Source: Streptomyces albus subsp. albus
GTDB taxonomy: Bacteria; Actinomycetota; Actinomycetes; Streptomycetales; Streptomycetaceae
NCBI RefSeq assembly: GCF_000719865.1
Contig: NZ_JOID01000020.1
Coordinates: 1 to 64,000, forward strand
Length of the DNA: 64,000 nt
Direction: 5' to 3'
Positions 1 through 10,343 of this stretch are shown here, one piece after another. The stretch's first letter is position 1, and the number at the start of each line of letters is the position of its first letter. The notes below the pieces were generated by a model that was not told where the DNA came from, searched no databases, and saw only the letters and a program-made list of their open reading frames with translations. A program made the position numbers and the translations under genes.

Positions 1-339
1 GACGACGAGGTCGCCGCCGAGGACGGGGAGTCCGGCGTAGGTGCGTTCGTAGCGGGTGTGGGTGGTGCCGTCCCGGTCCTGGACGACGTCGCGGACCAGC
101 AGTTTCTCCTTGCCGCCGAGCTTCAGCGCGTCGGCGGTCTCCGCCGCGCCGGCTTCGGCGTCCTTGAGCAGGTCCGCCCGCTCGGCGGGGGAGAGGGAGA
201 CGGGCAGGGCGTCCTGGTCGGGACGGGGCGGTGCGGCGGACGCGGGGGAGGTCTGCACGCCGACGGCGAGCATCGCGGCCGTGGTGATCAGGGCGCAGGC
301 CGCGGATCTGCGGCGTGCGGAACGGGGGGTGGGTCTCAC
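1..339 (-). CDS. Secreted M4 (thermolysin-like) neutral metalloprotease, N-terminal part
   Basis: The gene runs off the left edge, so only the first 113 codons are visible. The GTG start follows AAGGAG at a good distance. The N-terminus has an Arg-rich n-region, a hydrophobic core (ACALITTAAMLAVGV) and an Ala-rich cleavage zone (SPASAAPP), so it is a Sec signal peptide. Residues from about 45 match the FTP-type propeptide of thermolysin-like proteases (KLLVRDVVQDRDG, then TRYERTYAGLPVLGGDLVV, the most recognisable block). The catalytic HEXXH domain would lie outside the window. A zymogen exported as an extracellular peptidase is the expected product; the family call is inferred from the propeptide alone. 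Confidence 0.75.
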   Translation of the reverse strand, partial: MRPTPRSARRRSAACALITTAAMLAVGVQTSPASAAPPRPDQDALPVSLSPAERADLLKDAEAGAAETADALKLGGKEKLLVRDVVQDRDGTTHTRYERTYAGLPVLGGDLVV

Positions 340-423
340 ACGGACTCCTTCGGCTGCGGCCGCCACTGGGTGGGTGTACGGCCGGGAGATCCGGCGCGGC
401 TGGGTGGGCCGGCCGGTGGAGCA

Positions 424-451
424 CGGCAGTGCGCGGCAGTGCGCACTGCCG
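424..451. promoter_or_regulatory. Perfect palindrome plus extra half-site, candidate operator
   Basis: CGGCAGTGCGCACTGCCG at 434-451 is an 18-bp perfect palindrome. A further copy of the half-site CGGCAGTGCG directly precedes it at 424-433. It lies about 85-110 bp upstream of the protease start and could bind a dimeric repressor or activator. A hairpin in the mRNA leader is the alternative. Confidence 0.4.
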
Positions 452-652
452 AGACGGTGTGGGGGGCGGGCCGATCGGCCGGTCACAGCGTCTCAGCCGA
501 CGGGCTTGCTGTCAGGGCCGCGTCAACAACTTGGCCGGAATGTGTCCGGTGAGCGAAAGAACGACTGCCGGATAGCGGACAGTTGATCGAACCGAGGCAG
601 GTCCGGACGGAAAGCGGACGGGAGTCGGCCGGAAACGTGTCGACGGGATGGC

Positions 653-685
653 AAACCGACGGGAAACCGGCGAGAAACCGACAGG
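653..685. repeat. Three 11-bp direct repeats
   Basis: Three consecutive units of 11 bp (AAACCGACGGG, AAACCGGCGAG, AAACCGACAGG) share the core AAACCGRC. Looser relatives lie just to the left, around 607-650. An 11-bp period of direct repeats is the spacing used by SARP-family activators, but these units do not match a published SARP heptamer that I can recall. Confidence 0.45.
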
Positions 686-809
686 CAACGGGCAGCGCCC
701 CGCGGGCGGATCGCGACCCGCGGAACGGCCGGCGGGGCCGCCGCCGGCTCGGCGGCCGGGACCGGCCGTCGTGGCCGAAAAGCGTCGCCTGATATGCCGC
801 GGCCCCGTC

Positions 810-2795
810 TCAGGCGAGGCTTTCCAGCCACGCCCGGTGCAGCTCCGCGAACCGTCCCTCGCCACCGATGAGCCCGTCCGGGGTGCCGTCCTCCACGATC
901 CGGCCGCCGGCCATGACGAGCACCCGGTCCGCGATCTCCACCGTGGACAGCCGGTGCGCGATCACCACCGCCGTACGGCCCCGGAGCACCGTGTCCATGG
1001 CGCGCTGCACCGCCCGCTCCCCGGGGATGTCGAGCGAGGACGTCGCCTCGTCCAGGATCAGCACCGCCGGGTCGGCCAGCAGCGCGCGGGCGAAGGCCAC
1101 CAACTGCCGCTGGCCCGCCGAGATCCGGCCACCGCGTTTGCGGACGTCCGTGTCGTAGCCCTCCGGCAGCGCGGCGATGAACTCGTGGGCGCCGATGGCG
1201 CGCGCCGCCCGCTCCACCTCCGCGCGGCTCGCGTCGGGGCGGCCGATCGCGATGTTCTCGGCCACGGTGCCGGAGAACAGGAACGCCTCCTGGGTCACCA
1301 TCACCACACCGCGCCGCAGCTCCGCCCCGCCGAGATCCCGCAGATCGACACCGTCGAGCAGGACGCGCCCGTCGGTGGGGTCGTAGAAGCGGGCGAGCAG
1401 CTTGGCGAGCGTGGACTTTCCCGCGCCGGTGGCGCCGACCACGGCGGTCGTGCTGCCCGCCGCCAGGGTGAGGTCGAAGCGCGGCAGCACCTCGCCGCCG
1501 GTGCGGTACGCGAAGCGCACCCCGTCGAAGACGACCTCCCGCCCCGGCCGGCCCGCCGGCCGCGCGGGCAGTGGCCGGGGCTCGGCCGGCTCCGGGACGG
1601 TGGGGCGCTGGGCCAGCAGACCCGCGATCTTCTCCAGCGAAGCCGCCGCCGACTGGTAGGAGTTGAGGAACATCCCGAGCCGGTCGATCGGATCGTAGAG
1701 CCGCCGCAGATAGAGCACGGCGGCGGCGAGGACGCCGAGCGCCAGACCACCGGACGCGACGCGATGGGCGCCCCAGAGCACGATCGCGGCCACCACCGTG
1801 TTGGCGACCAGCCGGGAGGAGACCACATAGCGGGCCATCTCCAGGATCGCGTCGCCGTTGACCCGCTCGTGCCGGTGGTTGAGGCCGCGGAACTCCCGGT
1901 CGTTGGCGGCCTCGCGGCGGAACGCCTGCACCGGGCGGATCCCGTTCATCGTCTCCGCGAACTTCACGATGACGCGCGCGATCGCCGTCGAGCGCTTGCC
2001 GTACACCACCTCCGAACGGCGCCGGAAGCGGCGGATCAGCAGATACAGCGGACCGAAGGAGAGCACCGCCGCGGCGCCCAGGCCCACGTCCAGATAGAGC
2101 AGCAGCGCGGAGATGTAGACCACCGAGAGGGCGACGCTCAGCAGCTCCTCCAGCCCCTCGTTCAGCAGCTCGCGCAGGGACTCCACATCCGTGGTGGCCC
2201 GGGAGATGAGGCGGCCGGAGGTGTAGCGCTCGTGGAAGTCGAGGCTCAGCGCCTGCGCGTGCCGGAAGATCCGGCCGCGGAGATCGAGCAGCACGTCCTG
2301 GCTGATCCGGGCGGCGAGCAGGACGTAGGCGTACTGGAAGCCGCCGGAGACGAGGGAGCAGACCAGATAGGCCACCGCCACGGCCGTCAGCGGGCCGTAG
2401 TCGTCGGAGCGGAGGGCGGGAACGGCGCGGTCGATGGCGAACGCGACGAGCAGCGGGCCCGCTTGGACCGCCGCCTCCTTGAGCAGCAGGAGGACGGCCG
2501 CGACGGCCACCCGGCGGTGGCTGGGACGCAGCAGCGAGCGGAGCAGCGCCCGGGCGGCGCCCCGGGGGGCGGGCAGGGTGTCGCGGTCGAACGAGTCGGG
2601 AGCCTCGGGGGCCTCCGGGGCGGCGGTACCGGGTGTGCCGGACGCCGCCGCTCGGGAGGAGTCCGGAGGCGTGGCGGCCGGGGCGCCGGTGGCGGCGGTG
2701 CCGGTGACCGGGGCGGGGGGAGCGGCGGTCGCGGACCGGCCGTCGCCGGACCGTTCGGGATCACCGTCGGTGCGTTCGGAGGCCGGGGCGGTCAT
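810..2795 (-). CDS. ABC exporter half-transporter, catalytically canonical subunit
   Basis: A 661-residue fused membrane/ATPase half-transporter of the multidrug/lipid exporter class. An Ala/Pro/Ser-rich N-terminal tail of about 75 residues precedes the six-helix ABC_membrane domain (about 85-375). The nucleotide-binding domain has Walker A GATGAGKST (about 453-461), a degenerate signature ISAGQRQ (about 558) and a canonical Walker B with catalytic Glu, LILDEATSSLD (about 576), then a switch His in VIAHRLS. Its start overlaps the stop of the upstream subunit by 4 nt (ATGA), so the two are translationally coupled. The complementary defects in the two subunits mark a heterodimeric exporter: the competent ATP site would combine this Walker B with the partner's LSGGQ. 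The substrate is unknown. Confidence 0.9.
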   Translation of the reverse strand: MTAPASERTDGDPERSGDGRSATAAPPAPVTGTAATGAPAATPPDSSRAAASGTPGTAAPEAPEAPDSFDRDTLPAPRGAARALLRSLLRPSHRRVAVAAVLLLLKEAAVQAGPLLVAFAIDRAVPALRSDDYGPLTAVAVAYLVCSLVSGGFQYAYVLLAARISQDVLLDLRGRIFRHAQALSLDFHERYTSGRLISRATTDVESLRELLNEGLEELLSVALSVVYISALLLYLDVGLGAAAVLSFGPLYLLIRRFRRRSEVVYGKRSTAIARVIVKFAETMNGIRPVQAFRREAANDREFRGLNHRHERVNGDAILEMARYVVSSRLVANTVVAAIVLWGAHRVASGGLALGVLAAAVLYLRRLYDPIDRLGMFLNSYQSAAASLEKIAGLLAQRPTVPEPAEPRPLPARPAGRPGREVVFDGVRFAYRTGGEVLPRFDLTLAAGSTTAVVGATGAGKSTLAKLLARFYDPTDGRVLLDGVDLRDLGGAELRRGVVMVTQEAFLFSGTVAENIAIGRPDASRAEVERAARAIGAHEFIAALPEGYDTDVRKRGGRISAGQRQLVAFARALLADPAVLILDEATSSLDIPGERAVQRAMDTVLRGRTAVVIAHRLSTVEIADRVLVMAGGRIVEDGTPDGLIGGEGRFAELHRAWLESLA

Positions 2796-5098
2796 CGGTG
2801 GGAACCTCCATCCGCCCCGGCGGGGCCGCGGTGGGTCGGGAAAGCGGTGCCGGCCGGGCCGCCTTCGGTACCGGAGCCCGGCGCACCGCCGTGCGGAGAG
2901 CTGTTGCCGGGCGCGCGGTCCGGCGGGTCGCCGGCCGGGTCGCCGGACATCAGGGTGCGGTACTCCGGATCGCCGCGCAGCAGTTCCTGGTGGGTGCCGA
3001 CGGCGGTGATCCGCCCGCCGGACAGCAGGGCGACCCGGTCGGCGAGCAGGACGGTCGACGGGCGGTGGGCGACGACCAGCGCCGTCGTGCCGGAGAGGAT
3101 GCGCCGCAGCGCCGCCTCGACCAGCGCCTCGGTGTGCACGTCGAGGGCGGACAGCGGGTCGTCCAGCACCAGGAAGCGGGGACTGCCGACGACGGCCCTG
3201 GCCAGCGCGAGCCGCTGCCGCTGACCGCCGGAGAGGCTCAGCCCCTGCTCGCCGACCTCGGTGCGGACCCCGTGCGGCAGGGCGTGCGCGAACTCCGCCT
3301 GCGCGACCGCCAAGGCGCGGTTCAGCTCCTCCTCCCCGGCACCGTCCGCGCCCATCAGGACGTTCTCGCCGACGGTCGCCGAGAAGAGGGTCGGGTCCTC
3401 GAAGGCGACGGCGATCAGCTCCCGCAGCCGGGTCCTCGGCAGCCGGGTGATGTCCGTGCCGTCCAGGGTGATCCGGCCGCCGGTCACCTCGTAGAGGCGG
3501 GGGACGAGGGCGGTGAGCGTCGTCTTGCCGCTGCCGGTGGCCCCGACCAGGGCCAGGGTCTCACCGGGGCGGATGTGCAGATCGACTCCGCGGAGGGTGG
3601 CCGGGGTGCCGGGCGGGGCGTCGGGATAGCGGAACTCGACACCCTCGAACCGCAGTCCGCCCTCGGCGGTCCCGACCGGTGCCGGGGCTGGTGCCGGTGT
3701 CGGGGCCGGTGCCGGGGAGGGCGACGGTGACGGGGCCGGGGCTCCGGCCCGGGGCCGCTGCTCCCGCTCCTGGCGGACGGTGGCCCGGGGGTGGCCGGGA
3801 GCGGCCGGCGGGCTCTCCGCCGCGCGGGCCGCACCGGACGGCCCGGCCTTCCCGGACGGCCCGGCCTTCCCGGACGGCCCGGCCTTCCCGGCCGGTGCGG
3901 CCTCCCCGGCCGCCGAGGACTCCCCCGGGCCGGGCACGGGTCCGTGCCCGGGGCGGCCGGCGGAGCCCGCCACCGCCGCCGCCTCCGGGCCGGCGGTGTC
4001 CCCCGGGAGCGGGGTGTCCACCACCTCGAAGTGGCGTTCCGTTGCCGTCGCGGAGTCCTGGCTCATCGCCAGCAGGAAGCCGATGGACTCCACCGGCCAG
4101 CGCAGCGCGAGGGCCGTCGACAGGAAGGCCACCAGCGTGCCCGCCGACAGCGTGCCCTCCGACACCTGCAGGGTGCCCAGCACGAGGGCCGTCCCGAGCG
4201 CCAGTTCGGGCAGCGTCACGATCACGGCGAGCAGTCCGGCGAGCAGCCGTGCCTTGTACAGCTCGGTGCCGCGCAGCTCCCGGCTCAGCGCGCGGAAGGC
4301 GCGGGCCTGGCTGCGATGCCGTCCGAAGCCCTTGATGACGCGGATGCCGAGGACGCCCTCCTCCACGACGGTCGTCAGATCACCCACCTGGTCGCGGGCG
4401 GTGCGGGCAGCGAGGGAGTACCGGGCCTCGAACAGCGAACACAGCACCACCAGCGGCAGGACGGGCGCGAGCAGCACCAGCCCGAGCGTCCACTCCTGGC
4501 TCAGCAGGATCGCGCAGCCGACCAGGATGGTCACCGAGTTGACCAGCAGGAAGGTCAGCGGGAAGGCCAGGAACATGCGCAGGAGCTGCAGGTCCGTGGT
4601 GGCGCGGGACAGCAGCTGGCCGGAGGGCCAGCGGTCGTGGAAGGCGACCGGCAGCCGCTGCAGGAGGCTGTAGAGGTTCGCCCGCATGGCCGCCTCCACC
4701 CCGGCCAGCGGGCGGGCCACCAGCCAGCGCCGCAGCCCGAACAACCCGGCCTCGGCGACGCCCAGGAGAAGCAGCAGCGCGCCGCCGAGCCAGACGCCGC
4801 CCGGATCCCCGGCGGCGACCGGCCCGTCCACCATCCACTTGAGGACGAGCGGGATGACCAGCCCCAGACAGGAGGCGGTGACGGCGACCCCGGCGGCCGT
4901 GAACAGCCGCGCCCGCACCGGGCGGACGTACGGCCACAGCCGCAGCAGGGTGCGCACGGTGGACTTGCGCGGGGCGGGTGGCTCCCCGGCGTGCTCCGCG
5001 GCCTCCGGGCCGTTCTCCGGAGTCTGCGGTTCCGTCGGAGCGGCCGGGGCCGCGGGGGCGGTGGGGGCTGCGGCGGAGTCGGTGGGAGGAGACATCAC
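2792..5098 (-). CDS. ABC exporter half-transporter, degenerate-site subunit with long linker
   Basis: The first gene of the exporter operon, 768 residues, longer than the usual 580-620. The membrane domain spans about 50-345. It is joined to the ATPase domain by an unusual linker of about 110 residues rich in Pro, Ala, Gly and Ser, including repeated PSGKAG hexapeptides and a PSPSPSPAPAPTPAPAP run. Walker A is GATGSGKTT (about 520) and the signature is a perfect LSLSGGQRQR (about 622). Walker B reads FLVLDDPLSALD, so Asp replaces the catalytic Glu. That substitution is characteristic of the non-hydrolysing site of heterodimeric exporters and pairs with the Glu-containing subunit downstream. 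The long N-terminal tail (SAAAPTAPAAPAAP) is probably disordered. Confidence 0.9.
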   Translation of the reverse strand: MMSPPTDSAAAPTAPAAPAAPTEPQTPENGPEAAEHAGEPPAPRKSTVRTLLRLWPYVRPVRARLFTAAGVAVTASCLGLVIPLVLKWMVDGPVAAGDPGGVWLGGALLLLLGVAEAGLFGLRRWLVARPLAGVEAAMRANLYSLLQRLPVAFHDRWPSGQLLSRATTDLQLLRMFLAFPLTFLLVNSVTILVGCAILLSQEWTLGLVLLAPVLPLVVLCSLFEARYSLAARTARDQVGDLTTVVEEGVLGIRVIKGFGRHRSQARAFRALSRELRGTELYKARLLAGLLAVIVTLPELALGTALVLGTLQVSEGTLSAGTLVAFLSTALALRWPVESIGFLLAMSQDSATATERHFEVVDTPLPGDTAGPEAAAVAGSAGRPGHGPVPGPGESSAAGEAAPAGKAGPSGKAGPSGKAGPSGAARAAESPPAAPGHPRATVRQEREQRPRAGAPAPSPSPSPAPAPTPAPAPAPVGTAEGGLRFEGVEFRYPDAPPGTPATLRGVDLHIRPGETLALVGATGSGKTTLTALVPRLYEVTGGRITLDGTDITRLPRTRLRELIAVAFEDPTLFSATVGENVLMGADGAGEEELNRALAVAQAEFAHALPHGVRTEVGEQGLSLSGGQRQRLALARAVVGSPRFLVLDDPLSALDVHTEALVEAALRRILSGTTALVVAHRPSTVLLADRVALLSGGRITAVGTHQELLRGDPEYRTLMSGDPAGDPPDRAPGNSSPHGGAPGSGTEGGPAGTAFPTHRGPAGADGGSHR
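3836..3889. repeat. Three 18-bp tandem repeats inside the ABC exporter gene
   Basis: Three exact in-frame copies of an 18-bp unit (GGACGGCCCGGCCTTCCC on this strand) encode repeated PSGKAG hexapeptides in the linker between membrane and ATPase domains. A decayed fourth copy follows. Copy-number change would alter linker length without a frameshift. Confidence 0.85.
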
Positions 5099-5213
5099 CG
5101 AGGAGCCTACGGCGGGTCACTGACAGGTCTCATCCCGTTTTCGGTCATGGCCAAAGCTTCCGGCGGGCCGGTGACGAGGCGGCGGCGACGCGGCGGCCCG
5201 GGCCGCCGGCCCG

Positions 5214-7466
<2,253 letters not shown>

Positions 7467-7786
7467 GTGGTGGCCTCCGGCGGCTCGCGGCATGCCTCCC
7501 GCCGCGGCGCGGCGGGAGGGAGGGCGCTGGCGGGACACGGCGTGACGGTGCGCGCGGCGTCCCTTCCGCGCCCCGGGCGCCGTGGCCCTTCCGTGCATGT
7601 CTGCCCGCTCGGCGGGCAGCCCTCACGTACCCGGCTCATCTCGCTCTTTGGGACGGATCCGTGACACGGCGGGACGGACCGCAGGGGCCCTTCATGTGGT
7701 TTTCTAATCGGCATGCGCGCCGGTACATCGCGCGCGGGGGATGCGGTCCGGTCCATGGGGGGACGGCCGCGCGAGGGGAGACAACA
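7467..7786. other. Divergent intergenic region between glgX and the L,D-transpeptidase gene
   Basis: This 320-bp region should hold both promoters. CTGCCCGC/GCGGGCAG forms a tight hairpin at 7601-7619 with a 3-nt loop. No convincing -35/-10 pair was found; TCTAAT at 7702-7707 is the only AT-rich hexamer. No gene is seen. Confidence 0.5.
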
Positions 7787-8983
7787 GTGAAGACTCGGCG
7801 GATATCGGGGGTCCTGGCGGCCGGCCTGCTGGTCCTGGCGGTCAGTGCGTGCGGCGAGGACAAGAAGGCGGACGGCGGCCAGGACGGCAAGCCCGGTTCG
7901 GTGGACACCAAGCCCTCACGAGCCGTAGTGAAGATCACGCCCAAGGACGGCGCCGACGACGTGGTGACCCACGGCGTGCTCAAGGTGACCGCGGAGAAGG
8001 GGAAGCTGACCTCCGTCACGGTCAAGGACGACAAGGGGAACAAGGTCGCCGGCAAGGTGAGCGAGGACGGCGGCGTCTGGAAGCCGACCGGCCACCTGGG
8101 CTCCGCCACCGAGTACAGCGTTGACGCGGTGGCCGAGGACTCCGAGGGCCGCGAGGCCGCCGAGCACGCGAGTTTCACGACCTTCGTGCCGGAGAACACC
8201 TTCATCGGCTACTTCACGCCGGAGAACGGCTCCACGGTCGGCATCGGGATGCCGGTGTCGATCCGCTTCAACCGCGGCATCACCGACCCGGCCGCCGTCG
8301 AGCGGGCCATCGAGGTCGAGGCCAGCCCGTCCGTACCGATCGAGGGCCACTGGTTCGGCAACGACCGGCTGGACTTCCGGCCGGAGAAGTACTGGGCCAA
8401 GGGCACGAAGGTGACGCTCAAGCTCAACCTGGACGGCGTCGAGGGCCGCCCCGGGGTCTACGGCGAGCAGTCCAAGACCGTGAAGTTCACCGTCGGCCGC
8501 GGCCAGGTGAGTGTCGTGGACGTCAAGACCAAGAAGATGACGGTCAAGCGGGACGGCAAGGTGATCAAGACCCTGCCGATCACGGCCGGCGCCCCCGCCA
8601 CGCCCACCTACAACGGGCAGATGGTGATCAGCGAGAAGCACAAGATGACGCGCATGGACGGCGCCACGGTCGGCTTCGGCGGCGAATACGACATCGAGGA
8701 CGTCTCCCACGCGATGCGCCTCTCCACCTCGGGCACCTTCATCCACGGCAACTACTGGGCCGGCCAGGGCACGTTCGGCTCGGCCAACGTCAGCCACGGC
8801 TGCGTCGGCCTCTTCGACGCCCGCGGCGGCGGCGTCAAGTCCACCCCCGCGGCCTGGTTCTTCGACAACTCGCTCCTCGGCGACGTCGTGATCGTGAAGA
8901 ACTCCCAGGACAAGCAGATCCAGCCGGACAACGGCCTCAACGGCTGGAACATGGACTGGGACGAGTGGAAGGCGCCGCAGTGA
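7787..8983 (+). CDS. Lipoprotein L,D-transpeptidase (YkuD domain)
   Basis: A 398-residue cell-wall enzyme that forms 3-3 cross-links between peptidoglycan stem peptides outside the membrane. The GTG start follows GGGGAG, and the frame upstream of it lacks coding character. A lipoprotein signal ends in the lipobox LAVSAC (Cys about 22), followed by a short charged linker. Two Ig-like domains follow (about 45-150 and 150-255), as in mycobacterial LdtMt2. The catalytic YkuD domain follows with its His/Cys motif: HGNYW, then SANVSHGCVGL, with the nucleophilic Cys in SHGC. The C-terminal tail with W-rich NGWNMDWDEWK is typical of actinobacterial Ldts. It is monocistronic, followed by tandem repeats and a hairpin. 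Confidence 0.95.
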   Translation: MKTRRISGVLAAGLLVLAVSACGEDKKADGGQDGKPGSVDTKPSRAVVKITPKDGADDVVTHGVLKVTAEKGKLTSVTVKDDKGNKVAGKVSEDGGVWKPTGHLGSATEYSVDAVAEDSEGREAAEHASFTTFVPENTFIGYFTPENGSTVGIGMPVSIRFNRGITDPAAVERAIEVEASPSVPIEGHWFGNDRLDFRPEKYWAKGTKVTLKLNLDGVEGRPGVYGEQSKTVKFTVGRGQVSVVDVKTKKMTVKRDGKVIKTLPITAGAPATPTYNGQMVISEKHKMTRMDGATVGFGGEYDIEDVSHAMRLSTSGTFIHGNYWAGQGTFGSANVSHGCVGLFDARGGGVKSTPAAWFFDNSLLGDVVIVKNSQDKQIQPDNGLNGWNMDWDEWKAPQ

Positions 8984-9032
8984 CCGCCGGGCAGTGACCG
9001 CCGGGCAGTGACCGCCGGTCAGTGACCGGCGG
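8977..9032. repeat. Four 14-bp tandem repeats spanning the transpeptidase stop codon
   Basis: GCAGTGACCGCCGG occurs three times exactly (8977-8990, 8991-9004, 9005-9018) and once imperfectly (9019-9032). The first unit carries the TGA stop, so every unit repeats an in-register-looking stop. It probably arose by slippage; no binding function is evident. Confidence 0.85.
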
Positions 9033-9047
9033 ACGGTGAACGGCACG

Positions 9048-9110
9048 GGGCCCGGTGCGGGCACGGTCGCGACGGCGGATCCCGCCGCTGTGACCAAGCG
9101 CACCGGGCCC
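9048..9110 (+). terminator. Probable terminator after the L,D-transpeptidase gene
   Basis: GGGCCCGGTGCG at 9048-9059 is an exact inverted copy of CGCACCGGGCCC at 9099-9110. The 39-bp loop contains its own small hairpin (CGGCGG/CCGCCG). No U-tract follows, as is usual in Streptomyces. Confidence 0.45.
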
Positions 9111-9140
9111 TCCGCCGTGAACGGCCGCTAACCTGCGGGC

Positions 9141-9908
9141 ATGACTGTGAACCTTGAGGTCGCCGAGGGCGTCGCCACCGTCCGCCTGGACCGCCCGCCG
9201 ATGAACGCCCTGGACATCGCCACCCAGGACCGGCTGCGAGAGCTGGCCGCGGAGCTCACCGACCGCGACGACGTACGGGCCGTCGTGATCTGGGGCGGCG
9301 AGAAGGTGTTCGCGGCCGGCGCGGACATCAAGGAGATGCGGGTCATGGACCACGCGGCCATGGTCAAGCGCTCCAAGGCGCTGCAGGACTCCTTCACCGC
9401 GATCGCCCGCATCCCCAAGCCCGTCGTCGCCGCCGTCACCGGTTACGCCCTGGGCGGCGGCTGCGAACTGGCGCTCTGCGCCGACATCCGGATCGCCGCC
9501 GACAACGCCAAGCTCGGCCAGCCCGAGATCCTGCTCGGACTCATCCCGGGCGCGGGCGGCACCCAGCGGCTCGCCCGGCTCGTCGGCCCGTCCCGGGCCA
9601 AGGACCTCATCTTCACCGGCCGCCAGGTGAAGGCCGACGAGGCCCTCGCCATCGGCCTGGTCGACAAGGTCGTCCCGGCCGCCGAGGTCTACGAGGCCGC
9701 GCACGCCTGGGCCGCGAAGCTCGCCAAGGGCCCGGCCATCGCGCTGCGCGCCGCCAAGGAATCCGTGGACGCCGGTCTGGAGACGGACCTGGACACCGGC
9801 CTGGCCATCGAACGCAACTGGTTCGCCGGGCTGTTCGCCACCGAGGACCGCGAGACCGGCATGCGCAGCTTCGTGGAGGACGGCCCGGGCAAGGCGAAGT
9901 TCGCCTGA
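9141..9908 (+). CDS. Enoyl-CoA hydratase/isomerase (crotonase) family
   Basis: A 255-residue crotonase-fold enzyme, full length. It hydrates trans-2-enoyl-CoA in fatty-acid or related acyl-CoA degradation. The CoA and oxyanion-hole segments are FAAGADIKEM and ALGGGCELALCADI. Both acidic residues expected of an active hydratase are present: Glu in GGGCELAL and Glu in GQPEILLGLIPGAGGTQRL. TAACCT ends six bases before the ATG and there is no ribosome site, so the mRNA is probably leaderless. It is transcribed alone; substrate chain length cannot be told from sequence. Confidence 0.92.
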   Translation: MTVNLEVAEGVATVRLDRPPMNALDIATQDRLRELAAELTDRDDVRAVVIWGGEKVFAAGADIKEMRVMDHAAMVKRSKALQDSFTAIARIPKPVVAAVTGYALGGGCELALCADIRIAADNAKLGQPEILLGLIPGAGGTQRLARLVGPSRAKDLIFTGRQVKADEALAIGLVDKVVPAAEVYEAAHAWAAKLAKGPAIALRAAKESVDAGLETDLDTGLAIERNWFAGLFATEDRETGMRSFVEDGPGKAKFA

Positions 9909-10343
9909 CCCCCGCGCCGGTGCCCGCAGCGGCTCCCGGAGCCCGGGGGGATCCGGGACCGGGCGAAGGGGGAAAGTACCGTCCGGGCCGGGAGGGCAGG
10001 CTCCGGCCCCCTCCGCCGCCGGGGCGGGGGAGACCTGGCTCCGTCTGTTCCCGGCCGTACGTCCGAGCCCTCCGGGTCCCTGCGTTCGCAGGGTTCCCGG
10101 GAGGCCGGCGGGTGAACGGCCGGCGCGCCGGTTCCCTGCGGCCGGGGAACGCGGCGGATCTCGTCCGAGCGCGCCCGGCGGAGGGCTGCGCGCGGCGGGC
10201 TCCGTGCGGTCGGTTCGGTACGACGAGTTCGGTATGCCGGGGCCGCGTCCCGTCCCCCGGCTCGCGTAGACGGGCGGGAGGCGCGGGGCCGACGCGGTGC
10301 AATCCGCCGCTACCAGTCCGTAACCGCCCTCCGGTGCCCAATC
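9909..10343. other. Noncoding region after the enoyl-CoA hydratase gene
   Basis: The stretch carries no plausible gene. Its strongest element is the stem-loop at 10072-10100. Several GC-rich inverted repeats follow (for example around 10108-10135). The promoter of the next gene must lie near the right end, but no clear hexamers are visible. Confidence 0.5.
10072..10100. terminator. Stem-loop, candidate terminator
   Basis: CCCTGCG-TT-CGCAGGG (10078-10093) is a perfect hairpin. It is extended outward by CCGGG/CCCGG after one- and two-base bulges. It lies about 165 bp past the enoyl-CoA hydratase stop and could terminate its transcript. Confidence 0.5.

Larger units (their letters stand above)
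340..809. other. Noncoding region upstream of the metalloprotease
   Basis: This 470-bp stretch holds the protease promoter region (read leftward) and the 3' flank of the ABC exporter operon. I see no gene in it. It contains a perfect palindrome at 434-451 and a run of short direct repeats at 653-685, listed separately. The apparent open frames here have low-complexity Arg/Gly/Ala translations typical of GC-rich shadow frames. Confidence 0.6.

Noticed and set aside
648..3224. An 858-codon plus-strand frame over the ABC exporter operon
   Set aside because: Antisense to two proteins with clear Walker and signature motifs; composition is shadow-like.
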